Origin: Ornithodoros turicata
Lineage: Eukaryota > Arthropoda > Arachnida > Ixodida > Argasidae
Direction: 5' to 3'
Assembly: GCF_037126465.1 (NCBI RefSeq)
Contig: NW_026999404.1
Location: 1,273,000-1,336,999 of the forward strand
Length of the DNA: 64,000 nt
The notes below the pieces were generated by a model. It searched no databases. It had not been told where the DNA came from and was given only the letters and a program-made list of their open reading frames with translations. Made by a program: the position numbers and the translations under genes. Below, piece by piece: positions 1 through 12,100 of the stretch. Numbering within the stretch: position 1 is the first letter of the stretch; every line of letters starts with the position of its first letter.

Positions 1-409
1 GCCAACGGGGCATCGTGCTAAAGAAAGCCTGATGGCTTATACGACGTGACGTAGTCGTTAAGAGACGTCCACGAATCACGATAGTGCTTTCAGCAGCAGT
101 AGTTATGGAGTCATCAGCCGCATGAGCAGCTACTGGAAGCCAACGAAATCCTGCATGTTTAAAACCGTATGTTAAAACCGTAAAAGCGGTCGACATCGCA
201 ACTCCATATGATTGGCGTGCAGGATTCTATATCTAGATAGCGTTGAGGCAGCCTCACTAGATATTAACTCTGGCAATTCTGTTCAGATTTCTACTTCAGT
301 ATCGTCAGCGTAGTATAATCTCACTGCTACCATCCTTTTGTATACTACTTGACCACCTTGACCATCGCTCACAGCACGAAATCACGAATTTTATGCGTTT
401 GATCAACAG

Positions 410-2784
410 GCCTAGCGGTGACAACGCGTCCCCCAGCCATTGTCTCGACCAGCATTTCGACGAAAGGCTTCTCGACGTAAGTCCGTCTCTTCATCCACCA
501 ATCGTTCTGACGCATTGCGTTTAATGCTCATGTTTCTTTCCGAAGCCTATTAGGCCAAGCTTAGATAAGTACTGGCCATCTCTGAAAAGCGACATTAGAC
601 TATTCCACACATTTTGGTAAGGTCAAGATAATGCACGTAATTACGAACGTACACATAATGGAAGTTGAATTGCCAGGCAGCACGAATGGCGGAAACATGG
701 CACGTGTGCTGCGGACGTTCCAGAATTAGCTGGGCTACTCCAGTTTTTCAACACAACGCTGAAACTGTACAAGAAATATGACGTACACGAGTAAGTAATC
801 TCAACAGTGACTCGTAAGCTTTCAAGTATAGCGTTATAAACGTTAATGTGAATGCAAAGTGTAATAAACGATAAGACGCGCTATGTGCTGCACTGTAAAA
901 CACAGCTTCACCGTTCTTTGCAGGTTCCTCACGAATAGTGGCATTACACCAAGTCTAAATAATTTTTACGCAGTGAGTATTATGCTTTTTCATAAACGAT
1001 AAGGAAATAATGTTGCTTCGAGCGCCTCTTTTTTTTTTTTGTTTTCGTGCAGGTGAATGACATTCGTCAGGCATTGTCCGACGATATTCGAGAGAAGGTC
1101 GACATCGTTTGCAAACGGTCATTGGTACGTTGTCGCTCTTATTACATTTACTAGAGGTAAAGGATAGCTCATACAGAAATCTGTAATATTGGTATAGCGG
1201 ATGTATAACGTCCCCCGGCTGAATAATTCGTAAACAGGTGGTGTCATCGAAGACCTTTCATTTTGGTAAAGGTCATTGGGACATCGGTCATGAAGTGAGT
1301 AGCGAACGGCTCGTTTGCGTACGCTCACTAATTAAATAAACATCCTAACTTTTAAATTTTACTTCGCAAGCTTTCCAAACCACTGTTCTACGTATCGGGA
1401 CCTGCAGCGCAAGGTATTCTAACAAAAAAAGAAGAAGAAAGAAAAGTGAAAAAAAAAAACAAAAAAAAACGCGTCGACACTTAGTGATTTTTTTCGAGTA
1501 ATTAATCGGTTTGGGTTTACATATTTCTTGCGCGGAGCAGTGCACCAATGCGCTCTTTGGATCAGCTATCCCGCTGTCAATTTCGTGTTCATCCGCCTGA
1601 CGGAAGATAGTGACGGAAGTGACGGACGTGAAGGATGATAGTGACTAGGAAGATCCGTGACGGAAGATAAGGAACAGTCGCTAGACCGCAAATGACGCTT
1701 GGTCTACCTTCTCTACCCGACTAGTACACAGCGCTCACGGCGCATTCGTCATCCTCCATGATAAGAGCACGCTATCTCACCTGCGGAACGACAGAACTGT
1801 CAGTGCTGTTTACCAGTGGCGTTGAGAAGGAATACCAAAGATACCAAAGCGTCTTTTGAGGCTGTTCCTAATGTTTCGTCGCCCCCATGCGTGAACCAGG
1901 CGGATGAACACGAAATTAACAGCCGGATAGCTGGTCCAAAGAGTGCATTGGTGCACTGCTCCGCGCAAGAAATATGTACACTGAAACCGATTAATTACTC
2001 GACAAAATTACTAAGTGCCGAAGCTGTTTTTTTTTTCTTGGAATATTTTTCGCTGAAGGTCCCCATACGTAAAACAGAGGTTCCGTAAACGTGCGAAGTA
2101 AAATTTAAAAGTTAGGATGTTTATTTAATTAGTGAGCGTATACAAATGAATCGCTCGCTTGTCAGTTCATGGCCGATGTCCCAAAGATCTTTACCAAAAA
2201 TACAGGTCTTCGATGGCGCCACCTGTTTACGAATTATTCAGCCCGGGGACCTTCGTGAAACACCCAGTAGACCGATATCTCAAGCACAATATCGATAAAT
2301 ATAGATTAAAATGATTTGATCGTTATATATCAGTATTTCACCAATCGATATCGCGAAGCAGAATCATTATCATCGTCATCTTCGCCTCTCGCGCTGCCAC
2401 ACTTTAGGCCACCATAAAACTTATCATGCAACCCGGCCCTCCTTGTAGTTCATACTTCCGCAACAATACATATCGATATTGATAATCATACCCACATCGT
2501 TCCCGATCTGGTACACTCCCATATCTCCCATACACTCCCATATGGTGCACCCCCATATGATACGTCATTGTGGCATAGTAGAATGTTTGTGTCAGCTTCA
2601 CAACACTGTTTCCATAAAGGGGAATCATATGCCTTATGCCGTTTCATCGTTATCGCAGGTATTCCCAGAGCCGTTGTTAACAGAAATTCGGTTCTGCTTG
2701 GACAAGTCTCTGACGCCCGTCCACTGTCGAGGCCGGGTTAGCGGCTGCCGCAACAGGAACCTCTATGTACCCTTCGAAACATAA
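410..2784 (+). CDS. RNase T2 family ribonuclease R1 (5' incomplete, 6 exons seen)
   Basis: Secreted or lysosomal acid endoribonuclease of the RNase T2 family, which cleaves RNA through 2',3'-cyclic phosphates. Exons: 410-476, 546-616, 677-790, 924-972, 1053-1124 and 2671-2784 (stop TAA). All have AG/GT borders and compatible phases, and most lengths equal those of the two paralogues in this window (114, 49 and 72 nt). Exon 677-790 encodes catalytic site II, HEWRKHGTC. The last exon encodes PLLTEIRFCLDKSL and ends in YVPFET. The exon carrying catalytic site I (WTIHG) and the signal peptide was not found in bases 1-409, so it is probably further upstream, outside the window. The intron 1125-2670 holds a 1-kb fold-back element. 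The family assignment is firm; exon borders are by eye. An ATTAAA lies 18 nt after the stop. Confidence 0.82.
1208..2254. mobile_element. Fold-back element in R1 intron
   Basis: Two imperfect inverted arms, about 1208-1605 and 1890-2254. They share, in opposite orientation, the GAATAATTCGTAAACAGGTG block, the TTAATTAAATAAACATCC block, the TTGCGCGGAGCAGTGCACCA block and the CAGGCGGATGAACACGAAAT block. No transposase is visible, so this is probably a non-autonomous fold-back or MITE-like element. It fills the last intron of RNase T2 R1. The outer ends are approximate. Confidence 0.7.
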
Positions 2785-2801
2785 CCGCAGAACGAATGTA
2801 C

Positions 2802-2807
2802 ATTAAA
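2802..2807 (+). promoter_or_regulatory. Probable poly(A) signal of RNase T2 R1
   Basis: ATTAAA, the commonest variant of AATAAA, lies 18 nt after the stop codon of R1. The assignment rests on position only. Confidence 0.4.
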
Positions 2808-3565
2808 TTATTATGGTACCAATCAATGTTAAGATGTCACTTTTCCTTCAGGACGTCCCAATATCGTGACTGCTTGTATCTGCAAGCGGAACTGGAAACT
2901 GCACCATTCGTACGATACCAAGAAAATATGATGATTGTTGCGACATGGGTTCTGAGTCGACGTGGTAGCGAGCCGACACAGCCAGGGAAGGAAAACTATA
3001 CAGGTTTATTTACAGTGACATGTCAGTGTGCGCAGTATGGCGCGCAGCGCTTTTAAAGGAGCTGTGAAAGCTATCTCAAAAATTTTCCGTTCCGAACGCG
3101 TTGTGCAATCAGCACTTGATGATTAACACGAACTTTTTCTCTGTACGCGATATTTTTCCTAGAAAAAAAAAAGACACTTGAACATCGCTGCGAGCGTTCC
3201 CACTCGACGCGCTCCTCCGGGTAAAACTAGAAGGAGAATGAAAAAAAAAATAAAAAAATTCATTGGTGACGTAATAAAAAGTTGAAAGCGGCGACCGTGC
3301 TTCTATCCGTGTCAATGCTGACTGGTTTTCTTTTCTATTTCTTTCCCCCTGCTTTCTCCCTGTCAAGTGATGAATAAGGGAGGACTTCGATATTCCTGGT
3401 CGTGAATCCCCCTTCTCGTTCTGGAAACAAGGAAGACCAGGGAAAATTCTGCTTCCTAAGATATATGCCGCGATTAAGAACATAACATCACTATTTAACC
3501 ACTCAAATTCAGGGGTTTTCGATATGTGTCCAAGTCGTCTTAGCGAACGAAAGACACATTTTATA
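2808..3565. other. Intergenic, nothing recognised
   Basis: No gene, RNA or clear repeat was seen here apart from A-rich runs near 3160-3260. Confidence 0.4.
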
Positions 3566-3748
3566 TGAGAGAACTGATGTTCTGAGGCTGGAACAACATA
3601 GAAGGGACAATTACATACAAGGCCTCAAGTTGCCTAAGAAATTAAGGATGAAAGATGAAAGTCACTGAAAAGGTTAGCCAGCTGTAGGACTCGAACCCAC
3701 ATCTTCTAGATTACCGGTCCAGGGCTCTGCCAACTGAGCTAAGCTAGC
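3566..3748 (-). repeat. tRNA-derived SINE, family A
   Basis: Read on the minus strand it starts with a tRNA-like head at 3748-3676. This has an A box like TTAGCTCAGTTGGC, an anticodon-arm-like CTGGA/TCTAG with a GGT triplet, and a B box GGTTCGAGTCC. The head is followed by GTGACTTTCATCTTTCATC and a body that ends in ATGTTGTTCCAGCCTCAGAA. The same parts recur at 9548, 39634 and 62071, so this is a dispersed SINE rather than a tRNA-Thr gene. Confidence 0.75.
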
Positions 3749-4801
3749 AAGCCTTCTCAGCGTGTTGGCACTGAGGCGCTGAGACGACCAATGAGTAAAG
3801 AGCGCACTTGTTCACAAGCGACCTTGGAGCTCCAGAGGGGGGGAGGGGGCACGCCCCCTCTCGCCCCCCTCTCGGTACGCCCATCAGGTGGCAGTCTCTC
3901 ACATCCGTGTAACGCGGGTGATCTCATACCCTCCCTATAGAGGTACCTAGACACTGGGGTCACTCCATAGGGTGCTCGCATCTAGTGACCAGCGACAAAT
4001 AATTTCCTTTTCTTTTTGTTCTGTTAACCATACTTCCCCTCCTCCTCCTGGGAGTGCACAGGGGAGCATAGGTGACATGCAGATTGTCTTCTAGAAAGGC
4101 TGCCTTGCCAATATGTCAAGGAATATCCGGGTCTCGAGGTGTTCATGTCGCCAGATGATCGTGGTACAGATGTGGTATGCCTACAAGTACGCGGCCTTAG
4201 TACGAAACACCCAGAAGTACGCTTCTGCAATGCATCGCCTAGTTCTTTTTGGGAGTACGATGTTCCAGAGCGGCCGCATTGTCTCTGAATTCTTTGGAAA
4301 TAACATCCGAAAAACGATCTCCTAGTATGCCTACCTATACCGTTTCGAATGGAAATCCTGAGACCAGTGTTTTCACAATCTGTGCGTCCCCTGCAGTTCA
4401 ATGTGTTCTTATAAGCTGTTAGAGCTACGACAGATAGGGAAGTGGCGATGACAAACCCCAATCGTCATCAGTAAAATAAAATGCCGCTGTTGTTGACGGG
4501 GAACGACCCTTCGAAATGCTATAGACAGATGCCTGTGATGTATACGTTACTGCAAAAGACATAAGTTTAGATCAAGGCTACACTGAGGGGTGTACCATTG
4601 TACTGTGTCAGGATAATATCAGGCATCTCGTACACTGCTGACTCCTCGAAACAACGAAACAGTACAGAATATCTGTTTGCTATTCTTACTTTCAATCTTA
4701 TCAGCAATCGAAAACTACAAAATATCATAAATTCCAGTAATTCTCAACCCATTTGCCTCATGCCTTCAGAGTTTACGAAAACAAAATCGTGATGAAAAGC
4801 A
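3749..4801. other. Intergenic, 3' of the M13 gene
   Basis: There is a G-rich patch at 3833-3875. No coding sequence could be supported, and the short open frames have no recognisable motif. Confidence 0.35.
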
Positions 4802-7108
4802 CTACAAACACTTATGAGGCGGATTCATGAAAGTTCCTTTGGCACAGTCAAAGGCTTTCGCGAAGCCATCGAAATGCCGGAGGGGTCCATTCACCTTATA
4901 CCAAGCGGGACTCTCGTCAGATTGAGTCATATACTTGTCTAAGTACATTGGGTTATTATATTCGCAGTATCCCAGGGCGTAGTAGATGAAGAACAACTTC
5001 TCCGTGCTGAACAGCGGAGCCTCCTTCATCCAGAAACTTCCATTCAGGGACAACTGCATGAAGGCCACGAAAGCGGGTCGAATTGCCAGGTAATCGAACA
5101 GGTCCATCAGGGATGTAGCGTCCGAATCTAGGGTCAGTTTAGAAAAGGGCGACGTCAGGACCGCGTAGTCCAGTCGCAGACAGCCTCTTGCGTTCTCCAG
5201 AGTGGAGACAGGGTCTGTGTCACCCGTTTTGAAGTAGAAGTTGTACGCCCACGTGTAAACAAACTGGTAGAGGGTTCGGTAGACGCGTGTAGCCACGCGA
5301 GGCACGTGCAAGCGTCGGACGGATTCGTCATTCGGCAGCCTAAAGTCAAAAACAGGAAGAGGAATTTCCATCTGTCGGAATGGTGGTTCCAGAGACGGAA
5401 AAGCTCGCAGGAACCCTCGCTTCCAGCCAGTGATTGGGAGCCGACCAGTTCTCGTTCCGTGTTTCTTTCGGACAGCTTCTTGTAGCCAGGAGAAATACAA
5501 ATCATTGAGGGGACGAACGGGACTTCCAGTGTACATTTTATCGACGTATTTCTTGCGAAACTCCTTGCTGAAGAGTGCCTGCGGTACCAGAGGTTCCCAA
5601 CTTATCTTCGCCAGTCTCTCGAGCAAGCTGTTCTTGAAAGTACGAGAGAAGGTACTCTCGCTCGAAAGAAATTCGTGGAACGCGTTCCTCAGGTCGTTGA
5701 GTAGGAGTCCTTGAAGGGTATCGTAGCCAACTAGGTGCAGGCTCTCGTCGTAGGCGAGCAACATTGGCACGTACGGTTCAAACCGGTCCAGGAACCGAAT
5801 GCAGTAGTGAACGTCTGGCTGGTACGGAGCGAACGGCGGGTGTGCGGCGTACGCCAACGATGCGAGGTCTCGACGTAGCGTGCCGTCATGTATTAGAGGC
5901 GATAGAGCCATCACGACACGAAATACGATGTAGTTTAAAATGTCGGACTTCCTCGGTAGCGTCGGAGTATCGTTGAAACTTAGGAGGTAATCCGGGCTAG
6001 ACACTCTCACCTCTCCGTTGGACTTGACTGTGACATGTTCATCAAATGCTCGTTCCAAGATCGTTTTCCAAACGATTAGTTTATTGTCGGGAAGATCCGT
6101 CGCCACCTGTCTTTTGCACCTCTTCAAAACGCATTCGTTCAAATGACTAGCGGGAGCCTTCCTCCTCGCAAGTTCGACTTCGAACAAAGCGACGTCTGTG
6201 TCAGCGAACTTATTCATCCACTTCATTACCGAAGTAAAAGCGGTCGTGAGAAATTCGAACGACTTGAGTGGCCCTTGAAAGTTGCCGATGAGGAGGTCGG
6301 GCTCGCCGATGACAGGCACGGAATTTGATGTACCCTCGAGTACGGAAAAGTGGAAGAGACTGTCCAGGCCCAGGTAACGATACAAGGCACCGATTCTGGC
6401 CGATACGTCCTCTTGCGACATCTTTGACAGGTGCGTGCGGAGGTACGGCCAGTTCTGCACCCGCATCAGGTACAGAAGGTTGTCTCTCATAGCGCCGAAG
6501 AGAGTCTGATGTGGGTGGACACAGGTATCGAAAACTAGTTTGGCCGTTGACATAGCTGACTGTGCATTATGGAGGATGTTCCCAACCAGATCGCTGTACT
6601 GGAACAAGAGATCGTCATCGACGGAAGTCTTTGCTTCTTCAGAGTATGGCTTGTGGAGATTTCTCCAGTTAGAACAGACATACAGGTAGAAGTCGTCGCA
6701 CGGGTCGAAAGAGCTGTTCAATGAGTTTAGAACAGATCGGGCCTCACGACTACAAGCCTGCGTTCTGCAGCCTTGGCCCGATGTTGGCGTCAGGGAGGAT
6801 GCGATCACATCGCTGTCCTGTACCTCATCCGGGATTTCTTGCCCAACGCTGAACGGGAGAGCGTCGAGACGACTTGGAAGGAACGGGTATGCAATGAAGG
6901 CAAACGCTCCCATTACTAACATTGCAAAGGCGGTGAGCACAACCCAGTAGGCTACGTGGTCAACAAGCCATGAACATTGATTGCCCGCACTAGAAAATAC
7001 TATGCGCTTTTCAGACGTATGCATCGTACGATTTCCAAAAATTCGAACATCATCAACATTATCTTCTTCACAGATACTGGCCAAGCATATTCTTCTTCTT
7101 CCTCGCAA
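4802..7108 (-). CDS. M13 (neprilysin-like) ectopeptidase, zinc site lost
   Basis: A single uninterrupted frame of 768 aa, full length for the family (about 700-780). Order: short cytoplasmic N-terminus; one signal-anchor segment at about residues 52-77 (YWVVLTAFAMLVMGAFAFIA); the M13 N-lobe signature DPCDDFYLYVCSNW near 136-149; the C-terminal signature VNGPLRHFDGFAKAFDC...MNPPHKC in the last 33 residues. Active members are zinc endopeptidases that cut peptides outside the cell, using HExxH and ExxxD. Here the region that should hold HExxH reads RLHVPRVATRVYRTLYQFVY and the ExxxD site reads ENARG, so the metal ligands are missing. The frame is intact, so I infer a retained non-catalytic protein rather than a decayed gene. 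Intronless structure suggests retroposition or an ancestral single exon. A fold-back element starts 75 bp upstream. Confidence 0.9.
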   Translation of the reverse strand: MRGRRRICLASICEEDNVDDVRIFGNRTMHTSEKRIVFSSAGNQCSWLVDHVAYWVVLTAFAMLVMGAFAFIAYPFLPSRLDALPFSVGQEIPDEVQDSDVIASSLTPTSGQGCRTQACSREARSVLNSLNSSFDPCDDFYLYVCSNWRNLHKPYSEEAKTSVDDDLLFQYSDLVGNILHNAQSAMSTAKLVFDTCVHPHQTLFGAMRDNLLYLMRVQNWPYLRTHLSKMSQEDVSARIGALYRYLGLDSLFHFSVLEGTSNSVPVIGEPDLLIGNFQGPLKSFEFLTTAFTSVMKWMNKFADTDVALFEVELARRKAPASHLNECVLKRCKRQVATDLPDNKLIVWKTILERAFDEHVTVKSNGEVRVSSPDYLLSFNDTPTLPRKSDILNYIVFRVVMALSPLIHDGTLRRDLASLAYAAHPPFAPYQPDVHYCIRFLDRFEPYVPMLLAYDESLHLVGYDTLQGLLLNDLRNAFHEFLSSESTFSRTFKNSLLERLAKISWEPLVPQALFSKEFRKKYVDKMYTGSPVRPLNDLYFSWLQEAVRKKHGTRTGRLPITGWKRGFLRAFPSLEPPFRQMEIPLPVFDFRLPNDESVRRLHVPRVATRVYRTLYQFVYTWAYNFYFKTGDTDPVSTLENARGCLRLDYAVLTSPFSKLTLDSDATSLMDLFDYLAIRPAFVAFMQLSLNGSFWMKEAPLFSTEKLFFIYYALGYCEYNNPMYLDKYMTQSDESPAWYKVNGPLRHFDGFAKAFDCAKGTFMNPPHKCL

Positions 7109-7183
7109 AAGATGGTCGTGAGCAACTAAGGGAGATTGGCCAGGACGATTGGGTGGAATTACATCTATGTGACCGTGATCATA

Positions 7184-7889
7184 CAGGGTGTTTCAAAAAA
7201 CGTGTCATTCGGACTTTATAAAAAAACGGGGCGACGGAAAAATACGGGGTAAACGGCATTTGTGTGGCAACTGAATTTGCCACCTTGCAAAAATATTTTC
7301 ATTTGATTTTAATTAAAATAAATTTATTTAATTGAACTCCAAAATTTCCCAAGTCAACCTAACGTTTTTTTTACAGAATTAGAGAGCCTGTAGCGAACTT
7401 AGTCAGATCCACCAAGAAATCCGCTCGATATTGCAAAGGGTACTGCCCAAAAAAAGTCCCGAAGTTGTGGCTTCAGAGTTTCGGGTATTCAACAGTGCAC
7501 CAAATCAGTCGGAAAAACGCGCGGAGGGTAGGACATGCTCCTGCCCCCATGAAGCTAGAACAGTTTATCGCCGGACCGGCGTGCAGCACAAGACGCGCAG
7601 ATAACAAGGCAGGTGACATTCCACCATACGTTGATAAGCGGCAAACAAAAATGATTCCGCCCCTTTTTTTCCGCCCTGTGTTTTTTCGACCTTCTATCTT
7701 TCATGGGTGCAGGACTCCGACGCAGGAGCAGTCCTCCTCTCCACGAATATTTGCGTCTGATTTGGTGCGCCGTTGAATACCCGAAACTTCGAAGCCTCAA
7801 TTCCGGGACTTTTTTTGGGCAGTTCCATTTGCAATATCGGGCGGATTTCTTAGTGGATCTGACTAAGTTCGCTACGGGCTCTCTAATTC

Positions 7890-7920
<31 letters not shown>

Positions 7921-8115
7921 CAAAAAAAACGTTGGGTTGACTTCGGAAATTTTGTAGCTCAATTAAATAAATTCAATTTATTTCAATTAAAATCAAATGA
8001 AAATATTTTTTCAAGGTGGCAAATTCAGTTGCCACACAAGTGCCGTTTACCCCGTATTTTTCCGTCGCCCCGTTTTTTTATAAGGTCCGAATGACACGTT
8101 TTTTGAAACACCCTG
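7184..8115. mobile_element. Fold-back DNA element (CAGGGTG termini, TA TSD)
   Basis: Terminal inverted repeats begin CAGGGTGTTTCAAAAAACGT and end with the complement. TA flanks both sides (7182-7183 and 8116-8117). Arms of about 380 bp pair almost fully, for example around TTTCATTTGATTTTAATTAA and GGTATTCAAC. The loop is about 7560-7690. No transposase is present. The termini match those of four other elements in this window. Confidence 0.85.
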
Positions 8116-8117
8116 TA

Positions 8118-9074
8118 TGTAAGGCCCATAACAGCGTGAATGTAGTGTCAACTGACGTATCTGCGAGCATATACGAGTATGTATGTATTTGGGAATGTGT
8201 ACGTGAATGTGTGAGAGAGGATGGAGGCGGCGTCTAAAAGCGGTTCGAGAGAAGGATGCAAGATACCAGACCTACTGCCACAGACCTATTGCACTGCGCG
8301 GTCAAGTTCAGACAATATGTTGTTACCACACGTGTTTATTTGTACGGATAAAAGGGACGCACGATGTAGATTTCAGTGACGAAGGTATGTGCGCAGTGAC
8401 GTGCAAAAAGGACGAAAGGAATACGAGACCCAGTCAAGAACACGATGTTACAAGTGGCTGGAGTCAGAGAGATGTACTTACGTAGTACATATCTCCTTCC
8501 GCACTGTTAGATACATTATAAATACGGTGGTTGCTTCTGTGCAGTTTGTCTCCATTCTCTTCGTTCGCGCCCCTGAAAGGCTTCACCTTATTTGCAGTTC
8601 GAAAATCAGCTCTTCTAATTACGGCGGTCGCCACGCAAGCTACGGTTCCACTTGAGAATGCATAGAACGGGCGGCGTGGTATCACGTCGGATACTTCCAA
8701 GACCGCCACTTGCGGCGCTGTCGCGACAGAGCAGCGCGACCCCTTTAGGTGCCGCACGGTGCAGGACACTGCAGACCAGGAGGACTACGCCGGCTTAGCT
8801 GAGAGGGAGTGGGAACAGACACCGGAAAGGCACGCGCTACCCACATGCGAAAGCTTCCAAAAGCGCATAAGCACATCACGGACTAACATCATGTGCCAAT
8901 ACAAATCGTCATCGCCATCGTCATCAGACCTTTGTCCACGTACAAGTTAAACGTGGATTCTAGTTTAGATCTCGGTACTCCTCACACTTTCATATAGTTT
9001 AAAACACATTTACACATACACATACACACACATATTGAGCTCGTTACTAGAAATACTGATACCATTAGTATTCA
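8118..9074. other. Intergenic between M13 and MAST A
   Basis: Short open frames only. No repeat or gene was recognised. Confidence 0.35.
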
Positions 9075-9080
9075 TTTAAT
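9075..9080 (-). promoter_or_regulatory. Possible poly(A) signal of MAST A
   Basis: ATTAAA on the minus strand, 51 nt after the stop. It aligns with the AATAAA found after copy B. Confidence 0.35.
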
Positions 9081-9130
9081 TGCTGAATAGCTTTGAGTGT
9101 TCCTAATTACGTGTTCATTGCTTATGCGTA

Positions 9131-12100
9131 TTATTCACTCATTTCTTCAAGCTCTTGTTCCATTTCGATTTCAGCGGGCGTATACTTGCTGGGGAGCATA
9201 GCATCAGACATTGCTGTCTCGCGCAGCTTGCTAACCAGAATACGGTTTTGTCGGAACGGGGATATTGGAACGATGCTGAGAGTGAGATCCTTCTCGCCAA
9301 GATATATGACCTGAAGGATGTTCTGGATGCTGTCACGATCGAGCCGTATCCCGTCCACTTGCGTTACGACATCCCCCGGAAACAATAGCTTGTGGTTAGT
9401 CGGCGCTGTGTCCACTCGCTGGGAGTAAGAGGAGCAGATACGATTACAATGGGTCAGAAATCAACTACATACTGTAAACGGTATGAGTTGCCTACATAAA
9501 GTAGACCGAATATCAATAATTTAGGGAACAATGATAACACAAACATCGCAACTTGAGGCTTTGTATGTGGTTGTCCCTTCTATGTTGTTCCAGCCTCAGA
9601 ACATCAGTTCACAGAATTCTGAAGTGGCCTGACCAGGCCACTCGCAGGCCAGGCGGTGACCTCCAAGGCACGAGCGCGGCTTCCTTTACGTCCAATGCAA
9701 TGTGGGTGGCCCGTCGAAAGCAACTCTTGTGACCACGCCACGTTTGTCACGTAACAAGCAGATCCTGCAGGCTAGCTTTCACAAACTGCTGCTAGCTTTT
9801 TACGTGCGAGCCACAAAATACTATCTCTCAAATCAGAAGAGGACACAGCATGCATACCGAAAGAACGTAGACTTTGATAGTCTTCTTGTCTCGCTCGTCC
9901 CACGTGTTGGCGTCGATGATCCCCAGACCGTAAGGGTTGTTCCCTCCGCAGGTGTAACTACCGCCGCCCTGCAGAACGACGGTGTCCTTGGGCACTGTCC
10001 GGAGGATGGACAGCATGTCCTGTCTAGTGGACAACATGCGGTACGCGCTTGATGCCATCACAGAGAGCACCATCTGATCTGTGGTGTTGTGGATCATGTC
10101 GCGCACTTTCTCCAAAGACAGGTCTGCCACTGAAGTACCGTTCACAGACATGATCACGTCCAGAGGAAGCAGGTGCGATCTGTCCGCAGGACCGTTCCGA
10201 GTCACCGTCTGAAAGTTGTCCAATATATTTGTTCTGAAGCCAAGATTCACCTACACCGAATATGTGACAGGCCAACGTATACGAAGCCGTCTCAGTTTGA
10301 CTCAGTTGATGTTTAGGTTGGCCTTTTGTTGATGTGGTCTTTCGAAAGGGAGGTGTACAGGTACGTCTCCCATATGCGTTGGGCAAATACGTAAGGAAAG
10401 GTTAGCAGTACATTTCTCTGAGTTGTATTATCGTCAGTCTGCTGACTTCATGCAAAGCCACATCACTTCCTTTTGGCAATCCCCGACAAGTAACCGACGA
10501 TTACCTCGACGTAGATGAAGTCGTTGTTGTCTTCTCCCGTTATGACGCGCAGAGTGAAGCCATAGCCCCAGTACCTGAATAATTTCTTCTTCCGGTAGAT
10601 GATGATATCAATCTTTTCGGCTAGTGACCGTCGACTGGCCTTATCATCCGTACCTGGGAAGCATTTTACTTTCTTTCAAATGACACTGCATATCCCAGGT
10701 TAGCAGCCGATGCCAAACAGCACGCGCATTATGAACGCCATGTTTTGCTGCTCTGTTCCCGACTGTGAAAGGCCTACAGGCGGCAAAGCCCAGTCACGCC
10801 AGCTATGCCCCCGGTAGCTATGCGTGTAGTGCTAGAAAGCTTCCGCAACAGAGCATAATTGAAAATTTGAAATTTGAATTTGAATTTGTCCAGTAATCAA
10901 TAGAGGTAAACGAATCGAGCGCAGCATATACTGCTCGGTGGTCACATAGGCGCAAAGCGACGCGCCGTAAGAAAAATCGGCGTCATTGAATCGGGCACAT
11001 GGGGATAACAAGGGTGCCCCCCCCCCCTTCCAAAGGGATCGTGTGTCGTCATTGCACATGCCCGGAACCCAAACAGTCTTGCGCAGTGACCCCTTTTTGG
11101 GCCCCCGCGCACTGGCAACTTACCACCAGCCTTGACGGAGTGACCTGGTTTGTGAAAATTGTAGTCGACTCCGGAGGATGCTTCACCACTCGTCTCCATG
11201 AATGTGTTGGTGGCATTAACTTGCGTCCCGCTCACCTTCACCTGAAAGCAAGACCACTCTCTGAAGGAACAGAAAGCAAAAACAAGTCAAGGTGGGTACT
11301 ATACCATGGTCATGAGTTTCTTGAAAGACGGAGAAACAAAGCAAAGCAGTGGCTTCTGATTGTCGCCACCGATGTCGGTCATCTCGTCGATCTGCTGATA
11401 TTCACGTTTGTCGTCGGAGTCGGCATTTATCGTGAAATCGCGATCAACGTCTTCATTCACCAGTTCCTGGATGGACGGAATGTCGCACAAGTCCTTCTTC
11501 TTTGACAGCTGATTCCAGTCAAAGTCGTCGAAGAACTGATGTGTCTTGAGGTCGGCGTAGCTCTTGGATCCCAGGCGCTGGACCGGATTCTTCTTCAGCA
11601 TCCTGTAGGCCATATCCTTCGCAGGTGTGGTAGCCGAGTGCGGGTGCTCGTCGTTACGCGGCCACTTGAGCGGAGAAGAAACGATCTTGTCACGAAGGGT
11701 TTGCTTAGTCTTCCCTCGGAACGGGACGCGACCGGTCATCAATTTATACATGACAATTCCAGAAGACCACCAGTCTACAGCACGACCTGAAAAGGACCAA
11801 CATAGAGCATTGAAGTGTAACTCACGAAAAGGACTGTACTCTAGTGCGAGAACTGGTTTAATGAACGTTAAAGAACAGGTACGCGCAGAGGCGTATGTAC
11901 AGTGCTGGACAAAAGTTTACGGAACGCGCGAGCGGTGTATTTTCTCTGGGCAGAGACACCCTAGCGGCGAGCGGAAGCGGGCGAGTCCACGCGTTCAGAG
12001 GGATGAAAGAGTGCGCTTGTGGCGACCCACCGTGGTAGTAGTGGTAACTTTGCTTTTGAGTGTAACGAACGCCAAAATGGCTTCGTTTTCGATCTGCTGC

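Noticed and set aside
3676..3748. Functional tRNA-Thr gene
   Set aside because: The same head with the same 3' body recurs at 39.6 and 62.1 kb, which marks it as a SINE. The acceptor stem is imperfect.
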